A stretch of 64,000 nt of DNA. Origin: Scatophagus argus. Taxonomy: Eukaryota; Chordata; Actinopteri; Scatophagidae. The notes beneath the pieces are model-generated. The model worked only from the letters and a program-made list of their open reading frames with translations, searched no databases and was not told the DNA's origin. The stretch's first letter is position 1; each line of letters starts with the position of its first letter. Below, one piece after another: positions 48,751 through 61,490 of this stretch. Position numbers and translations under genes: made by a program. The stretch lies in assembly GCF_020382885.2 (NCBI RefSeq), contig NC_058508.1, positions 2,844,055 to 2,908,054 of the forward strand, written 5' to 3'.

Positions 48751-50780
48751 TAATGTCACGAGTCAGTGATGGCTATGGGAGGCTTGATCTTATCGAGTGT
48801 TTAACGTCTTTTCACTCGATTAATCAAGAAGCAGAGAGAATTATTGGTATTAGTTAATCCATGGTATCATTAAAAAACTGTGGCGAAGAAAGGATGAATG
48901 AATGCTTCTATCTTTCCCCTTCTTTTCATCCACACTTTCTCTCCGACTTGTCCCTCACCATTCCTCCTCTCCTCTCACCTCTCTCTTTCCCTCCCTCCCT
49001 CTCCCTCTCCTCTCTGTACGCTCTTGTCAGCACCCAGACTGATAAAACCGTTCAGTTCACGAGGCCAAGCATTCAAGCCTCGACTCGGAAATCTCCACTT
49101 AAAACAACAGACGCCGCCTCCCCTCACACCCTCACCCATCCACTCTCTCTCACACACACACGCACAGACAAACACACACAAAATCCACATCCTAACATCA
49201 CGTTATTTATGGCCTGGTCCTCATCCTCCACTTACATTATTACAGGCCTCTATTTTCACCATTACACTGTCTTCCATCATCATCACGATGAGGACCGATT
49301 GTTTCCATATGGGCAGATCAAACACGCTGAGCATTCATATTTACACATGCATATACTAGGCTATATATCTTTATGTACTGGACTTCAGCATGTTATTCAC
49401 ACGTGATGTTGAATCTCCCCAGTGCTGTCAAAGCACCAAATATCAACCAAATAGCAGGCATGATGGGAAACAGCTTCAGTGCGCACGTTTTGTCTTACGT
49501 GGGAAGCTGCTAAAGGACGTCAGAACCAACGGAGGGAGGCTGCAGGCTTCACACACACCCCGAGCTGTCTCCACCATGTGAAAATAAGCCAAACGCCAGC
49601 GGATAAAATGGATTTGAGCTCACTAAGTGGAAAGTTGTTTTGACGGTTTGGCGCAGGTGCGTCACACCGGCCAGTTGCGGTTTTCTGTTGCATGATCACG
49701 CTGCTGCTGCAGGATTTCCCTCCTTGTTGTCGCTATATTTACATTTTGACAAATATACCATAGAATAAACAAAACAAAGCAAAAAGACCATAAGATGGCG
49801 TCATCGGGGTTATCATAAAGCTGTTTGTATAGGCTGGGTAGCAGTCCTAGTACCAATAACTTATATGGCTAAAAATGTTTGTTGACTAAATTTATACATT
49901 AAAGCATATCAGAGATAAAGTCCTGAATGTGTGTACTTCTACTGTCGTCCATTGATCTCTATCAAGACACAGGCATGTCTTTTATTGACAAATATAGAAA
50001 TGAAATAAATAAAATCAATTTAAAGTCCCTGGGTCAGAACTGAACTGTTGGGCTCCACATGACCCTTCACATTACCTGCCTATTTGACCGTAAATGTAGT
50101 ATTCTTATGCTTATTCTTATGGACCTCTAGCCTAACTGGCCACGGGTTGTCTGAGTCAGTTTGCTCTAACTTTATTGCACACGGTACTCGAAGCACCATG
50201 AGAGCACAGTATGGTAATAAAGAAGCAAGGCCTCAGCAAGGCAAAGGATGCCCTTGTTCATACTGTACTTCACTGTTGCAAATTCTCACAAATTTACAAG
50301 CGCCAGTTGGCACAAATGAGCCTGGAGGTTTAGTTGTCTGGTTATCGGAGCTCCAACTGTGAATCTGCACCTTCAAAGATGAATAACTTAAACCAGCTCG
50401 TTTGGGATTCTCTGCTGTTTGTTACCTACTTGACATAAAGCGTAGAAACCTGCTCTGAGCACAGCTGCTCAGTGGGATGTGATTGAACCTCCGATTGTGG
50501 CTGCGGGCCTGTGATATCATAGGGAATCGCTAAAGCCCCTTAGCTGCAGTGTATGAGTGAACAACAAGAGCACGACACTTGCCCCTTTGAAAATACAGAT
50601 GGCTTCAGGGCACCGTAAGGACCGCGGGTTTTATATATGACAAGCTTTGAGTACAAATGCATGCAAAATCAAATATTTAAAAAGCGCGAAAAGGCAAAGC
50701 AACAAAGTGGAGTTTACGCAAATCCCACGCACTTTGAACAAACAAACCTTCTCTTTATAATCAATGAATTGTCTTAAATT
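48751..50780. other. hoxb8a-hoxb7a intergenic, no gene seen
   Basis: C/T-rich simple sequence at 48920-49020 and CA/CT-rich DNA at 49140-49190. The longest open frame (181 codons from 48861) is composed of these low-complexity repeats and has no recognisable domain. Nothing else identified. Confidence 0.5.
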
Positions 50781-50789
50781 TCTTCCCGC

Positions 50790-50980
50790 TGGAAAAACAG
50801 ATCTGTACGTATTTTTACGCACGCCTGACTCCTCTTCGGCCCGTTAAACATTACACTCAGTACGAGGGTTTATCTTGATGAACTCAGCGCTGCATGGCGG
50901 GGAAAGGTTAACGTCACGGACACGGAACTAAAAAGGGAACCGAGCACCTGCGCCCCAGGTGAGTTTCCCCTGCTGCTGGA
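50790..50980 (+). promoter_or_regulatory. Candidate conserved block upstream of hoxb7a
   Basis: GTATTTTTACGCACGCC, CCGTTAAACATTACACTC, GGGTTTATCTTGATGAAC, GCATGGCGGGG and GGTTAACGTCACGG within 150 bases, about 1.3 kb upstream of hoxb7a. Posterior-HOX-like and CRE-like (ACGTCA) words; by-eye call. Confidence 0.35.
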
Positions 50981-51970
50981 TCCAGTGCCAGGAGCCAGAA
51001 CTACTCAGAAGTGAACTCAAAGACAGAGGTGACTTATGTTGAACAGCCTGGAGAGTGGAGACACACCCGCACTCGTGCCACCAGTTAGGATAAACGTGCC
51101 TTCCTCTTGTGATTCTCCTCTTTTTCTTTTTTTTTCTTTTCTTATATTAACTACAACTACACGTGTCTCTTCTCTAAAACATTCTACATAAACCCATCGC
51201 TTACTTCCAACACCCACTCAGGGTTGTGGTCTTGTTTGCCTAGCGTACAGCTCTCATATTTCAGGAATCATGACACAGTAGTAAGAAATATTAACCTGTA
51301 ATTCTTAATGTTTATATTAGTTGAATTAAAGTGGAATGTGGGCTCTTGTAGCTCAGCAGCTGCAATCTTTCACTGTGATCGTTATTGCGGAATGATTTTC
51401 AAAGTGACACGTTTGACTGCTTCCATAAACGTCCTTCACTCCTGTAATGTTGTTTACACGTCTTCATCTATTACAGTTCCTGCAGTGACCAGTCAGCAGC
51501 AGCAGACTGTGTGATGGAAGCAAACAACAGCGTGTTTTGTTCTGCTGTGTGGGACTCTCTCTTCTGCATGTGTGGTCTCTACAAAGAGTTGGGATTAGAC
51601 TTCGCTGGTGGAAAACAGTGCAAATCCATCTCATCTTTCATTCTTCGAGGCAACTTTACGCACGTGCTTAGCGCCATTCCATTCCAAGTCCAATCAATAT
51701 CACATCTAATGGTGTTTTCTGCTTTTTGCACACGACTTAACCCGCTTCCAACCTGGCAAGCAGGACAGTAAAGAATGAAGTTTAAGCTGTTTTGTTTTCC
51801 GTGTCGACGTGTGCTCGGTGATTAGTGGACAAGTTCGGAGCTGCTGCGTATTGATTGGATTATATAGATTATTGAACACTCTGTGTGTGTGTGTGTGTGT
51901 GTGTGTTGCGGCGGTCACTCCCTGCGTGTTGCTGCGAATTTTTTCCATTATAATATTGCATCCGGAGGGA
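50981..51970. other. Intergenic, no gene seen
   Basis: Pyrimidine stretch near 51110-51145 and a TG microsatellite at 51882-51907. No exon recognised. Confidence 0.45.
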
Positions 51971-51974
51971 AATC

Positions 51975-52178
51975 CCGTCGGCCATTGGATATCTTGACAT
52001 CACATGCACTCGAGGTCACGTGCTTAGCGAGGCAATGGGAGGGAGGGGAGGAGAAGAGCGGGGTGGGGTGATTTTTTTGGTGTAAATCTAGACAGTAATA
52101 CCGCGCCAATAATTCACGGTACCTCGTAAAAAGTCGACATTAAAGCGCCCCGGGCCTACAAATCACCGGAGCCAAATT
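51975..52178 (+). promoter_or_regulatory. hoxb7a proximal promoter and 5' UTR
   Basis: An inverted CCAAT (GGCCATTGGATA, 51980), an E-box inside GGTCACGTGC (52014), a CCAAT box in CGCGCCAATAATTCACGG (about 52102), TCGTAAAAAGTCGACATTAAAGCGCC (52124-52149) and the leader AATCACCGGAGCCAAATT before the ATG. The CCAATAATTCACGG to ATG part resembles what I recall of group-7 proximal promoters. Start site not fixed. Confidence 0.5.
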
Positions 52179-52740
52179 ATGAGTTCGCTCGACTTCGCCA
52201 ACGAGCTGTTTTCCAAATACCAACAAGCCTCCGCGAGCTGCTCCGCTATGCTCTTCACAGACTGTCCAACTTCTCCCTTCCCGTCTTCCTCTTTTGCTCC
52301 TGCCGTGTCTTCTTCGTGCGCCCTCAGCGGATATCACCTCCATGTCTCTAGTGGAAGAGGCAACAGGGGGCTCCCATTCCCTTCCTCCTTGTCTTCTTCA
52401 TCTCCTTCCTCCTCCTCTTCCTTTACCTCCACCCCCTCTTCTTCATCGTTCTGTTTATCTCTTTCGGGACTGAACCGGACCAGTGGGAGTACTCAGCCCG
52501 GCGTGCATCCCATCAACCCGGCTGAAGTGCTCACAGGAGCGGCGTATAGCGAGTCGGGAGTCGGGCCGCTCTGCTCCTCACTGCCGGGATGCGCCGCGGA
52601 GCGGATAGCCTGTCGACCTCAGCTCAGCTCGCTGACTGCCAGACTCCCTGAGCCGGCCTGCAGGAGGCAGAGCAGCCCGGGTCAACAGAGGCAGTTAAAT
52701 GAGGAGGGGCTACGGATTTACCCCTGGATGAGGAACTCAG
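52179..52740 (+). CDS. hoxb7a: hoxb7a exon 1 (diverged N-terminal region)
   Basis: First coding exon of a group-7 Hox factor; residues 1-187 plus one base. The group-7/8 N-terminal motif survives as MSSLDFANELFSKYQQ (typical HoxB7 has YANALFSKY), and the hexapeptide is canonical, RIYPWMRNS at 179-187. Between them the usual group-7 segments (EQTSCAFA, GYGLE and others) are not recognisable. Instead there is a serine-rich stretch (69-96) and unfamiliar sequence, making a 272-residue protein against about 217 in mammalian HoxB7. Reading frame, phase-1 donor (TCAG|gtgagg at 52741) and conserved ends show it is a real exon. Identity as hoxb7a rests on the homeodomain and on position 3' of hoxb8a. 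Relaxed constraint is the likely reason for divergence. Confidence 0.93.
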
Positions 52741-52898
52741 GTGAGGAAGAGGCGGGAGTTATGAGCGGTGATGAGAGAGATTAGATGATGATTAGCAAGG
52801 CCTCACAGGTGAGTTGGAAGGAGAAAGGCGGAGGCGGGGGGGTGGGTGGGTGGGTTGGGGTTACCAAGAAGAGCTGGGGGAAGAGGACAGGGGTGGTG

Positions 52899-52930
<32 letters not shown>

Positions 52931-53031
52931 TAATTACGTTAAACGCTCTTAAAACGGCCCGGTTGCGGAGCGGCCACTGCTAGTAGCTGAACTATGCCTG
53001 TCTGTCTCTTTCTCTCTGTCACTTTTTACAA

Positions 53032-53048
53032 CCTCTCTCTCTCTCTCT

Positions 53049-53088
<40 letters not shown>
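53032..53088. repeat. CT then CA microsatellite
   Basis: A CT run of about 18 bases followed by a CA run of about 38. A TG tract lies nearby at 52900-52930, so the two strands can pair. Confidence 0.9.
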
Positions 53089-53089
<1 letters not shown>

Positions 53090-53120
53090 TCACCCTCTCT
53101 GTCTCTCTCTCTCTTTGCAG

Positions 53121-53230
53121 ATCTTTTATGGCTGTGCGACCTCCATAAAACCATAGTTTAAGACGTGGTGAATATTCATTAGATGGCATTTTGTTTAAGG
53201 AGGGGACAGTGGAGCGCTGGAGTATGAGCG
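53121..53230 (+). promoter_or_regulatory. Candidate intronic element with inverted TTTTATGG sites
   Basis: TTTTATGG (53124-53131) and CCATAAAA (53143-53150) form a perfect 8-base inverted repeat with an 11-base spacer. They are followed by GAATATTCATTAGATGGC and GAGCGTAAACAGCTTGACAG. TTTATGG is a CDX/posterior-HOX-type word and CTTGACAG a TALE-type word. The element sits 0.4 kb into the intron, after simple repeats. Confidence 0.45.
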
Positions 53231-54742
53231 TAAACAGCTTGACAGTGAAGAAAACCTCCAGAGAAAGTCTTCTTCCTCTTACCCTTATCGTTCATATTCA
53301 GCGTTTGGCCCAGCTCAGCTCGACCTCTCCTACCTGATAGCCTTGTGTTTCTCTCTCATCACTAGCTGGCTGGCTGAAAGCCTATTGTGCTATTGTACTG
53401 TCACCACAAACCGCCAATACTATAAACACTATAAATTAGCAGATGGGTTTGATCTCTGAATGCCTGCCCTTTCCACCGATTGTAAAAGCGGTATTGTGCT
53501 TCAGAAGCGGTCTGGAAGCTGAATGGATGCGGGGCCTCGGACCCTCGAACCACAACAAACACACAGCACAAAGAAGATTTTTATGTTTGCGTTAAAATAC
53601 TGAATGGTAGCGCGTAAAAAAGGTGGGGAAAAAAGATGAAAGTGTTCGCGCGTAAAACTTGCGTAAAAGTGAAGGAGATGTTCTGAAAACAGCAATGTGA
53701 AACCACACAGGAGCCTGTCTACCATGAGTGCGCGTGACCAGAGGACGTGCACGGGCATGCACTTTTGGAGGTGTTTTTAACTGAATTTATGCGCGCAAAT
53801 CTGGTTCATATGGAAAACCGGTCCATTCACCCCATTTGTAAAGATACTCTGGCGACTTCTTCTGCTTAAATTATCAATTCGCATCCACACACACACGCAG
53901 AGAGAGAGATTTGGTAAAATTAGGTCTCTCCTCATTAGCAAAAACCTCCTGGCAGCAACTGGACAGCTTCATCGACGCCGCTGGCTTCCTCATAAATTTC
54001 CATGCAAGCCCCACTGTGTGTGTGTGCGCGTGCGTACGTGTGTGTGTGTGCGTCTGTGTGTGTGTGAGAGAGAGATAGAAAGAGAACTCGATGTTCCACT
54101 GTTAGTGAGCTGCGGAGTAAAGGGAGTGAAATTGCTTTGTATTATATAAGAATTTTTATTTGCTTCGGGTGAATAAAGACAGGCAAATTCGATTGGTGTT
54201 TCTGTTTTGAAAAACAGAATGGAGAAATTATAACATATATTTTAAAATATTATAATAATTCATGGTGAGATAAGAGGCACAACCGCCTTACTTGTCTGAA
54301 AGTAAAATGGAAAATATGTCAATAAAACTACATATGTCACGTATATACGTGCATATGTAACATTTGTAAAGTAAATCTAGGCGTGTGTGTGTGTGGATGA
54401 AGGGGTGGTGGTTGGGTCGAACAAGTCTGCCTGTATAATGAATTTATAGATTTTAATTTAGATCCGTTTCCATTCCAAGGCTCGGAATATGATTGGAGGT
54501 AGAGGTCCCGGATGTTCACATTAAAGCCGAAGGAAAAGACAAACACGTTAACATTTATTAAGGTCCCTTATTAAGCTCGAGCTGTAAGACGGACTCACGT
54601 GTGCACATATATGAACCTACTAACTCACTACTTGTTTTGCAAATTTATTTGTATCTATCACTGCGTCTGCCTGTGTGTGTGTGTGTGTGTCAGAGAGAGC
54701 ACAATACAGCCTCTTCTTGTTGTTGACTGCCAGAGAATTCCA

Positions 54743-54762
54743 GCTCGAGCTCGAGCTCGAGC
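54743..54762. repeat. 20-base perfect palindrome of CTCGAG/AGCTCG units
   Basis: Three and a half copies of the six-base AGCTCG unit, which reads the same on both strands. It contains overlapping XhoI- and SacI-type hexamers. No known function. Confidence 0.85.
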
Positions 54763-54830
54763 GCAAATAAATCACAGCCGACAGCGCGAGAGCAGAAAAA
54801 TATTACCAATAGAGATGAATTCTCCCCATA

Positions 54831-54862
54831 CCCTCTCCCTCTCCCTCTCCCTCTCCCTCTCA
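54831..54862. repeat. CCCTCT hexanucleotide repeat
   Basis: About five copies of CCCTCT, followed directly by a short CA run; the complement is purine-only. Confidence 0.9.
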
Positions 54863-56706
54863 CACACACATACACACAATGTGTCACCTCGCAACGCAGC
54901 AAAAAGGAAGTGGCACACAGATAAATACACACACAGACATAGTTGATCACACACACTTCCACGGTGCTGACACTCACTCAGTCACCCACACATTCTGACT
55001 GCTGTCTTCAATAAACTGTGGCGCGCGCACGCACAAATATGCGCAGACGCACACCCTCGGAGACGTGAAAAGATATTGAAGGTGTAATCGCAGGAGCAGC
55101 GGCCGAGGAGCGCGTGAGTGCTAACAGCATCCTACTGTAGGGATGTCCTGCGTCACACATTTTGAATGGACCAAATGTAGCGCAAGAACAACAACACATC
55201 CTGTTGTAAACACACATGTGACGTTTTCACTCACATGAATAAGAAAGAACTCAAATAAAAAACGGTAAACAAAGAAATACAAGAAACAGAAATAAAATGC
55301 AACTTAAATTAAATACAATATAAATTAAATAAATGATAACATATAATGGCATGTAGGTACCAGCATCATAGGAGTCAGTGAAGGCATCATGGCACATAAG
55401 TAACACAACAAACCAATAAACATAAGACTTTCCTCTGGTATGTATTGCACAGCTGTTAGAAACTAACTGGAGGGGATTCAGAAAGCAAAATTAAAGCTGT
55501 TTCTAAAAAATACATCACGTCTCAGGACTGTCTCCAAGACTCCACTGTGCCGGTTATTACTGTACTGTTAAATTTCAAATGAAAAGCTTGTGTCATCACA
55601 CTCTGACATTTTTTTGAAGCGTTAATGTAGCACAGCTGTGTCATCCAGAGCAACGTCACGCACACAAAAATACACTTTAAAGATTCATTATTAGAGCTTA
55701 AGCAGGCCCCCTCATCCACTGCCCCCTCCCTATTTTCATAGGTATTCCCCTTAAGTTATATTACATAAATGATCCTTTCTGTGCATTTTATTTCTGAACT
55801 CGTGGGTATAAATTTTGTTTCGAAGCCAGAAATAACATTTATAGAGACATATACAAGTAAAAAGGAGAGAAAAAGAAGAAAAACCACAATGTGGAAAGGT
55901 CTGAACTGTAGAATAAATTCCCCTCAGGTTGCCAGAACTCTAAAATTCTGAGGACACGACCTCAGGGTCGTCAGTCGTAGCTCCAGCCCTTGTCGTATAT
56001 GTGTAGTAGTCCTGCAGCAAGGGTAATAAAGCCCCTACCTGCGGGGTCAAATTACAGCCAGGACAGGGTCTGCATGGACAGCTTGCAGTCTTTGCTAGAG
56101 AAGACTTGAAAATCAATATCAAATCTAAGTAAACCTATTTCCTTTCTTCAGCTCATTTACAGCCAGAAATCAGACAGTCGTGGGCTGAAGATTTACGTCC
56201 TAAAGATTTATGTCACTTGTCTGTGCTGAAAAGATGTGGCCGTCTGTGTCCCTGATTAGCATGTAGCAAAATCTCCCAGTCTTCTCCTAACCAGAGCTCA
56301 GTCTCAGTGGTCTGTAATGACAACACAGCATTTAGGTTGGAAGCTGTCCGTCATTTGACCCTCTGTATTTCTGTCCTGTATTTCTCTGTCATTGTGCGGT
56401 GAGGATTCCAACTGAAAATCTTCCATCGCACATTTATGAGCCTTCACTAAACACCAGCTAATGCTGTTAAAGCCCGGGCTGATTCTCACAGGCTGGTTGC
56501 TGCTTTTTATGGCTGCTCGGATGACCTGCGCTCTGTGAGGGTAGATACTACAGAACAGCAGAAACCTTTAAAGATGTATTTCATCCGCGTTGCTGACACT
56601 GAACAGCTTCACAGCAACATCCAGGACTCAAATTTTTATCAGGGTCACCTTTTGCATTGCCCCATCTGCAAGCCAAAGACTCAGCAAAGCAGTTTTCTTT
56701 TCACGA

Positions 56707-56728
56707 GGGGGGGGGGGGGGGGGGGGGG
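56707..56728. repeat. Poly-G tract (22 G)
   Basis: 22 consecutive G residues inside the hoxb7a intron, a potential G-quadruplex. The count may vary or be a sequencing artefact. Confidence 0.9.
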
Positions 56729-58260
56729 ATCAGCAGAGGGAAGGAGTTTTGATGTTTGTGTGGCCTGCGGACGACCTCTTAGCTGGGAAAATGTGACCCA
56801 TTTTCGCTTTAACCTTCAGGCGCTGTGTGACCTCGTGAAGGCAGAAGGTCAGCATGGTTTCTGTGGTCTTACTCAGCACTGACTCGTGCACATTTCACAT
56901 GAGGAGCGGTGAAGTTTCTGTCTCTTTGATCAGATTAGTAACGCTAATGACTCTCACTGTGTTCATATAGTTTACTGGTCACTTTCTGAACTTCAGCTGC
57001 TCATGCAAACTGCTGCAGGAAGCGTCTGGACCCTTTTCGACTGTTTTAATTCAATATTCCGTGTACATCTCCTTTAGGGCTCAACACTGTGAGGTAAATA
57101 TTGAACAGGCTCCCAGACACACAGCAGCTGAGCCCACAGTTTAACCACAGCATTTAGTAACTACTTTACAATGTTTACGAAGCCACAAGTCAAATGTGTT
57201 TGCCAGGAAGTGGAGGTGGCAACAGGTGTCTACCGAGTTTGGACCGAGGCATCGAGATAATAAAATATTGTGAAAAGGTTCAAACTATTCTTTCATTCAT
57301 TTTCACCACAACTCAATGAGTCCTCATTTACTAATTTTGTTAAATGTAGAGAAAATTGCTATTAGTTTTGGGGTTGTGAAAAAACTAGGATTGTTTTTTT
57401 GTTTTGTTTTTTTAAAAAAATGTAACGAAAACAAATATTTATATGTTATAATTTAGCAATAATAATCCTTGAAATAGAACATGTTTAATGAGTCAGTGGT
57501 TTGTGGCAGCCAGTTTGAAGTTGCTGAAACTTTATAGCGACTGATGTTGTTGCCAGACTGCATTCCCATATTCCAGAATAACCTCCCAGTTCACTGTTGA
57601 TATGTTGACACAGTACACTTTCCAAGTATAACTTCCTTTCAGAAGACATTTTAAAACTTAATCAGTGAAGCGGGAGGGGGGTGTAAGAGACACAAACAAG
57701 CCACAAAAAACAAAAGAAATGTAAGAAATGTTCAACTTGCGTATTTTAGGTCAACATTGTGAGATTCTAAATACTTCAAATCAATTAAAGATGATTAAAA
57801 GTTGTATTTTCAGGGCACTGGATTTGTAGTTGTTGTTCTCAGCCACATCGATTATGACAAGATTTGACTTAATATTTCATTATTTATTTAATGTAGTGTT
57901 TTTCTTTTAGTCATTTTCATTTCTTAGAACAAAGTCGGTTGGAAGGAGTAATTTGGTAGTCAAAATGTGACATGTTTGAGACAATATTGTAAGCCAAAAA
58001 TCTGATTCATTATGCATTAGTTGTGGCTACAAAATAAATAAAAATATGCATATAATTTTGATTCAGAGTCTGTTTGTGTTGAGCTATCATTCATAACTTC
58101 TATTGATTCTTTTCTGGTGGAAATTGACATATATAATATTGGATGCTAGAAAAAGTTGGCTCATATCTCGCTTAATATGAGCCAAAGCAAAGCTGTTTCT
58201 TCTTCTTCTTATTGTTGTTGTTGTTGAAATCGATGCTGATGGTCAGTCCGCAGCAGATGA

Positions 58261-58566
<306 letters not shown>

Positions 58567-58930
58567 TGATAATGAGTCTACTGGACACTTCAAGACAACA
58601 AACAGCCTTTGTCCTCCGGTCAGGTTATCATCAGACAATACATCATGTTTGCTTTCTAAATAAGCAATCTGTGTTAACTTCAGTTTACTCTGTTCATTAT
58701 ATTATATTATATTATATTATATTATATTATATTATATTATATTATATTATATTATATTATATTATATTATATTATATTATATTATGATAAATATAGGCAG
58801 ATTTTAGAACACGATAGCCCCTCACTTAAACCTGTCTTAAAATGGAGGGATGACATTAGGGAAAGAGTTCTTTATGAAAAGAAATTTCTGATTTTTCAGA
58901 AATAAAAGTAAATCAAATATTACTAACACT
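58567..58930 (+). other. Probable hoxb7a 3' UTR
   Basis: From the stop codon to an AATAAA at 58901-58906. It includes the pentanucleotide repeat at 58696-58785. I see no miR-196 seed match (ACTACCT) in it. Confidence 0.5.
58696..58785. repeat. ATTAT pentanucleotide repeat, 18 copies
   Basis: Ninety bases of perfect ATTAT repeats, about 130 bases after the hoxb7a stop codon and so probably in its 3' UTR. Every unit carries homeodomain-like TTAT/ATTA words. Confidence 0.95.
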
Positions 58931-60148
58931 AACATATGGTTAACCATAGGAAAAGCCCACGTTCTAGTGGAGGGATGGAGCCTGATGTCGTACCTGTCGC
59001 GGCAGGAAGGGACAATAAAGTTGTTGATGCACAGGAGCGCTTGCTTCCTGTGGACACAAAGCTTATTGTTATCTTATCTTGGTGTTTGTAATTGCTCCAG
59101 TGTGAGGAAAGCCACACAGGAGTGAAACCGATCAGTGTGTTATCCTATTAGAATATCAGACTGTTCTGGGTTCCACTCAGAACCACCAAAAGGATTTTAG
59201 AAATTCTAACGTCATGAATAAATTTTCCACCACAGAACCGCTATCACTTAAAAAAATTATTTTGGCTGGCCGCCAGCCAAACTGTGTGCAATTTTCTGTG
59301 TATTTAAGGGGAAAAAAATGTAACTTTGTTAACGACCCTCATGGTATACGTTTTAAAGCCTTCTCCACAGACATGTGGAAAATGTTACTTTTGACTAAAA
59401 ACATTTTTAAATCTAATCAGAGTTACTAATCATATGACCTTGGTGTCATTAACATCAGACAGAGTGTGTCATCAGTTTGGTCTTTTGTTTGAAGAAAAGA
59501 ATTTGGGTTCAGTGCTGCTCCTACTTGATTATGTTTTAATTGTAAGGTTGCTGACCCACCTTGATGTACAGAAAGTCGACTTAGCTTAATGCTGACATAC
59601 CTCATAGACAGTAATTATTAATATCAGCTGTCCATATGAAAACAAAAGCCCAGTATGATTTGATACATCTGTCTGAATTATATGCTTTAAAAAGAATTAT
59701 AAGCTTTTCTTTGTCATTGTCTTGTTCAGACTAAAACGTGCTTATTTTTTGTATGTAAATAATAATAATAATCATAATAAAAGCTTAACTTCACTGAGCT
59801 TGTTGTCATAACTCACAGAAATATTCCGAGACAGCAGCTGTGGTAGGTTTTTCACACTTTTGTGCTTCTGCTGGAAGATCAGATTCCTTTATGAGAAGAT
59901 GAGAATAATAAGACATCTGCTGCTAGAGCTACCATAGCACTGTCAGTCAGAATATGAAAAACAGCTAAGCGCCACATAAGTCATAAGTAAAGATTTCAAC
60001 ATGTGGTTTGTAAAATCTGGATTGTGTGTGTGGAGAAACGTGTGCATCGACAGCACTTATTTCATCTTGTGTGCTTTTGGCTACTAGTACTTATACTTCT
60101 CTCTCATGAGAGGAGAGAGTTTGTGAGAAAAACAAACATTTCTCTCTC

Positions 60149-60190
<42 letters not shown>

Positions 60191-61457
60191 GCACAGTGCA
60201 ACAGAAGAGTTATTAAGTTCTAACCATCCTTTATAGGCTTCACTTTGACTTGAGAGTGTAATCATGACTTCCACAGATTATAAAGCACAGTAATGAGAGC
60301 CAGTGCTCTCTTAAAACATCCTCACCTTGTTTACAGGTTTAAATGTATCGACGGGCTTTTACCCCCCACTGTTACAGCCATTAGCTAAATAGCATCCAAA
60401 GTTTCAGCATTTACACTTGTATCTTTATTTAGCAGTAATGTAACCAGGGCTTGGGCTCCCTGAAAGGAAAAACAAAATGAACACACAGTGTAACACAAAG
60501 TAAATTACAGACAGGATGACACCCAGCTTTGTTTAACCTGTGTGCATCACAAGAGTGGCTAAATGTTTAATACTGAAAAATGAATTTAACTCTAGCAATC
60601 AAAGCATAAAGGATTTTGATATAGTTATTTACGAGAAAGTGAGTTAACTTGACACTTTGTGAAACACAGACTGAAGATACACAGGAAATGTTTTGGCTTC
60701 GGTGTTACACGGAGTGAGGAAAATACCTGTTTGCTATTTAACAACACTAACATATCACCTCATAATTCTGCAGTGTAGCAACAAATAACACCGAGAAGCT
60801 CGTTTAGATGTTGTTCTGCGTCACCAGTTGGATATTCGACTCACAAAATAAAAAGAATATCTAGAATATGTGACAGCCTACACAATGCCACGACGAGCCT
60901 CACAGAAGCTGAGCGCAAATATCTGCTGCCACAGGAAGACGAACGCATGTTTTGTTTCTTTCCATATTTTTCCATATACAACCACAACAGGCCTACGTGT
61001 TCCTGTGGAAATGTAATTATTAACACATTTCTGATTAGATTAATGCCAGCCGGTTTAAAACGTGAACAAAAAGCTGACTTTTAAACTCTGCTCCCTCCAG
61101 ACCGAGAGACACCTTCACAGCTCCCGGCTCCCTGTAAAAGCAGTTCGGCTCACGGCAGTTTCCCCACCGTTTAGTTTCTTCGCAGCTTTGTGCTCCAAAA
61201 AAAATAAATTAAAAAAATTAAAAAAAACACAAACACAAAACATTCCAGGTGTACTTCATTCACGGAGCACAAAGTTTTCACCGGATCCAGACGACATTTC
61301 TGGGAGACGGTGTTTCCTCTGGAAGTCATCTGCTGTCTGTGGAAACCAAAAAGGCCACAAAATGTGGTGGAAGGCGGTGGTGTGTGTGGGGGGATGTCAT
61401 AGCAGGTCCTAATGTCTTTATGGCGTCCATGAAAAGGCCGGAAACCCCAATAAAAAG

Positions 61458-61490
<33 letters not shown>

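Noticed and set aside
48861..49406. 181-codon open frame on the + strand
   Set aside because: It is made of CT-rich and CA-rich simple sequence (Ser/Leu/Pro then Thr/His), has no domain and lies in the hoxb8a-hoxb7a gap; no Hox or other family resemblance.
52011..52025. Retinoic acid response element upstream of hoxb7a
   Set aside because: Only a single AGGTCA-type half-site (GAGGTCACG) is present; no second half-site at DR2 or DR5 spacing was found.
52179..52740. hoxb7a exon 1 as a pseudogene
   Set aside because: Despite divergence the frame is open, the start motif and YPWM hexapeptide are intact, the splice phase matches exon 2 and the homeodomain is perfect; a functional gene is more likely.
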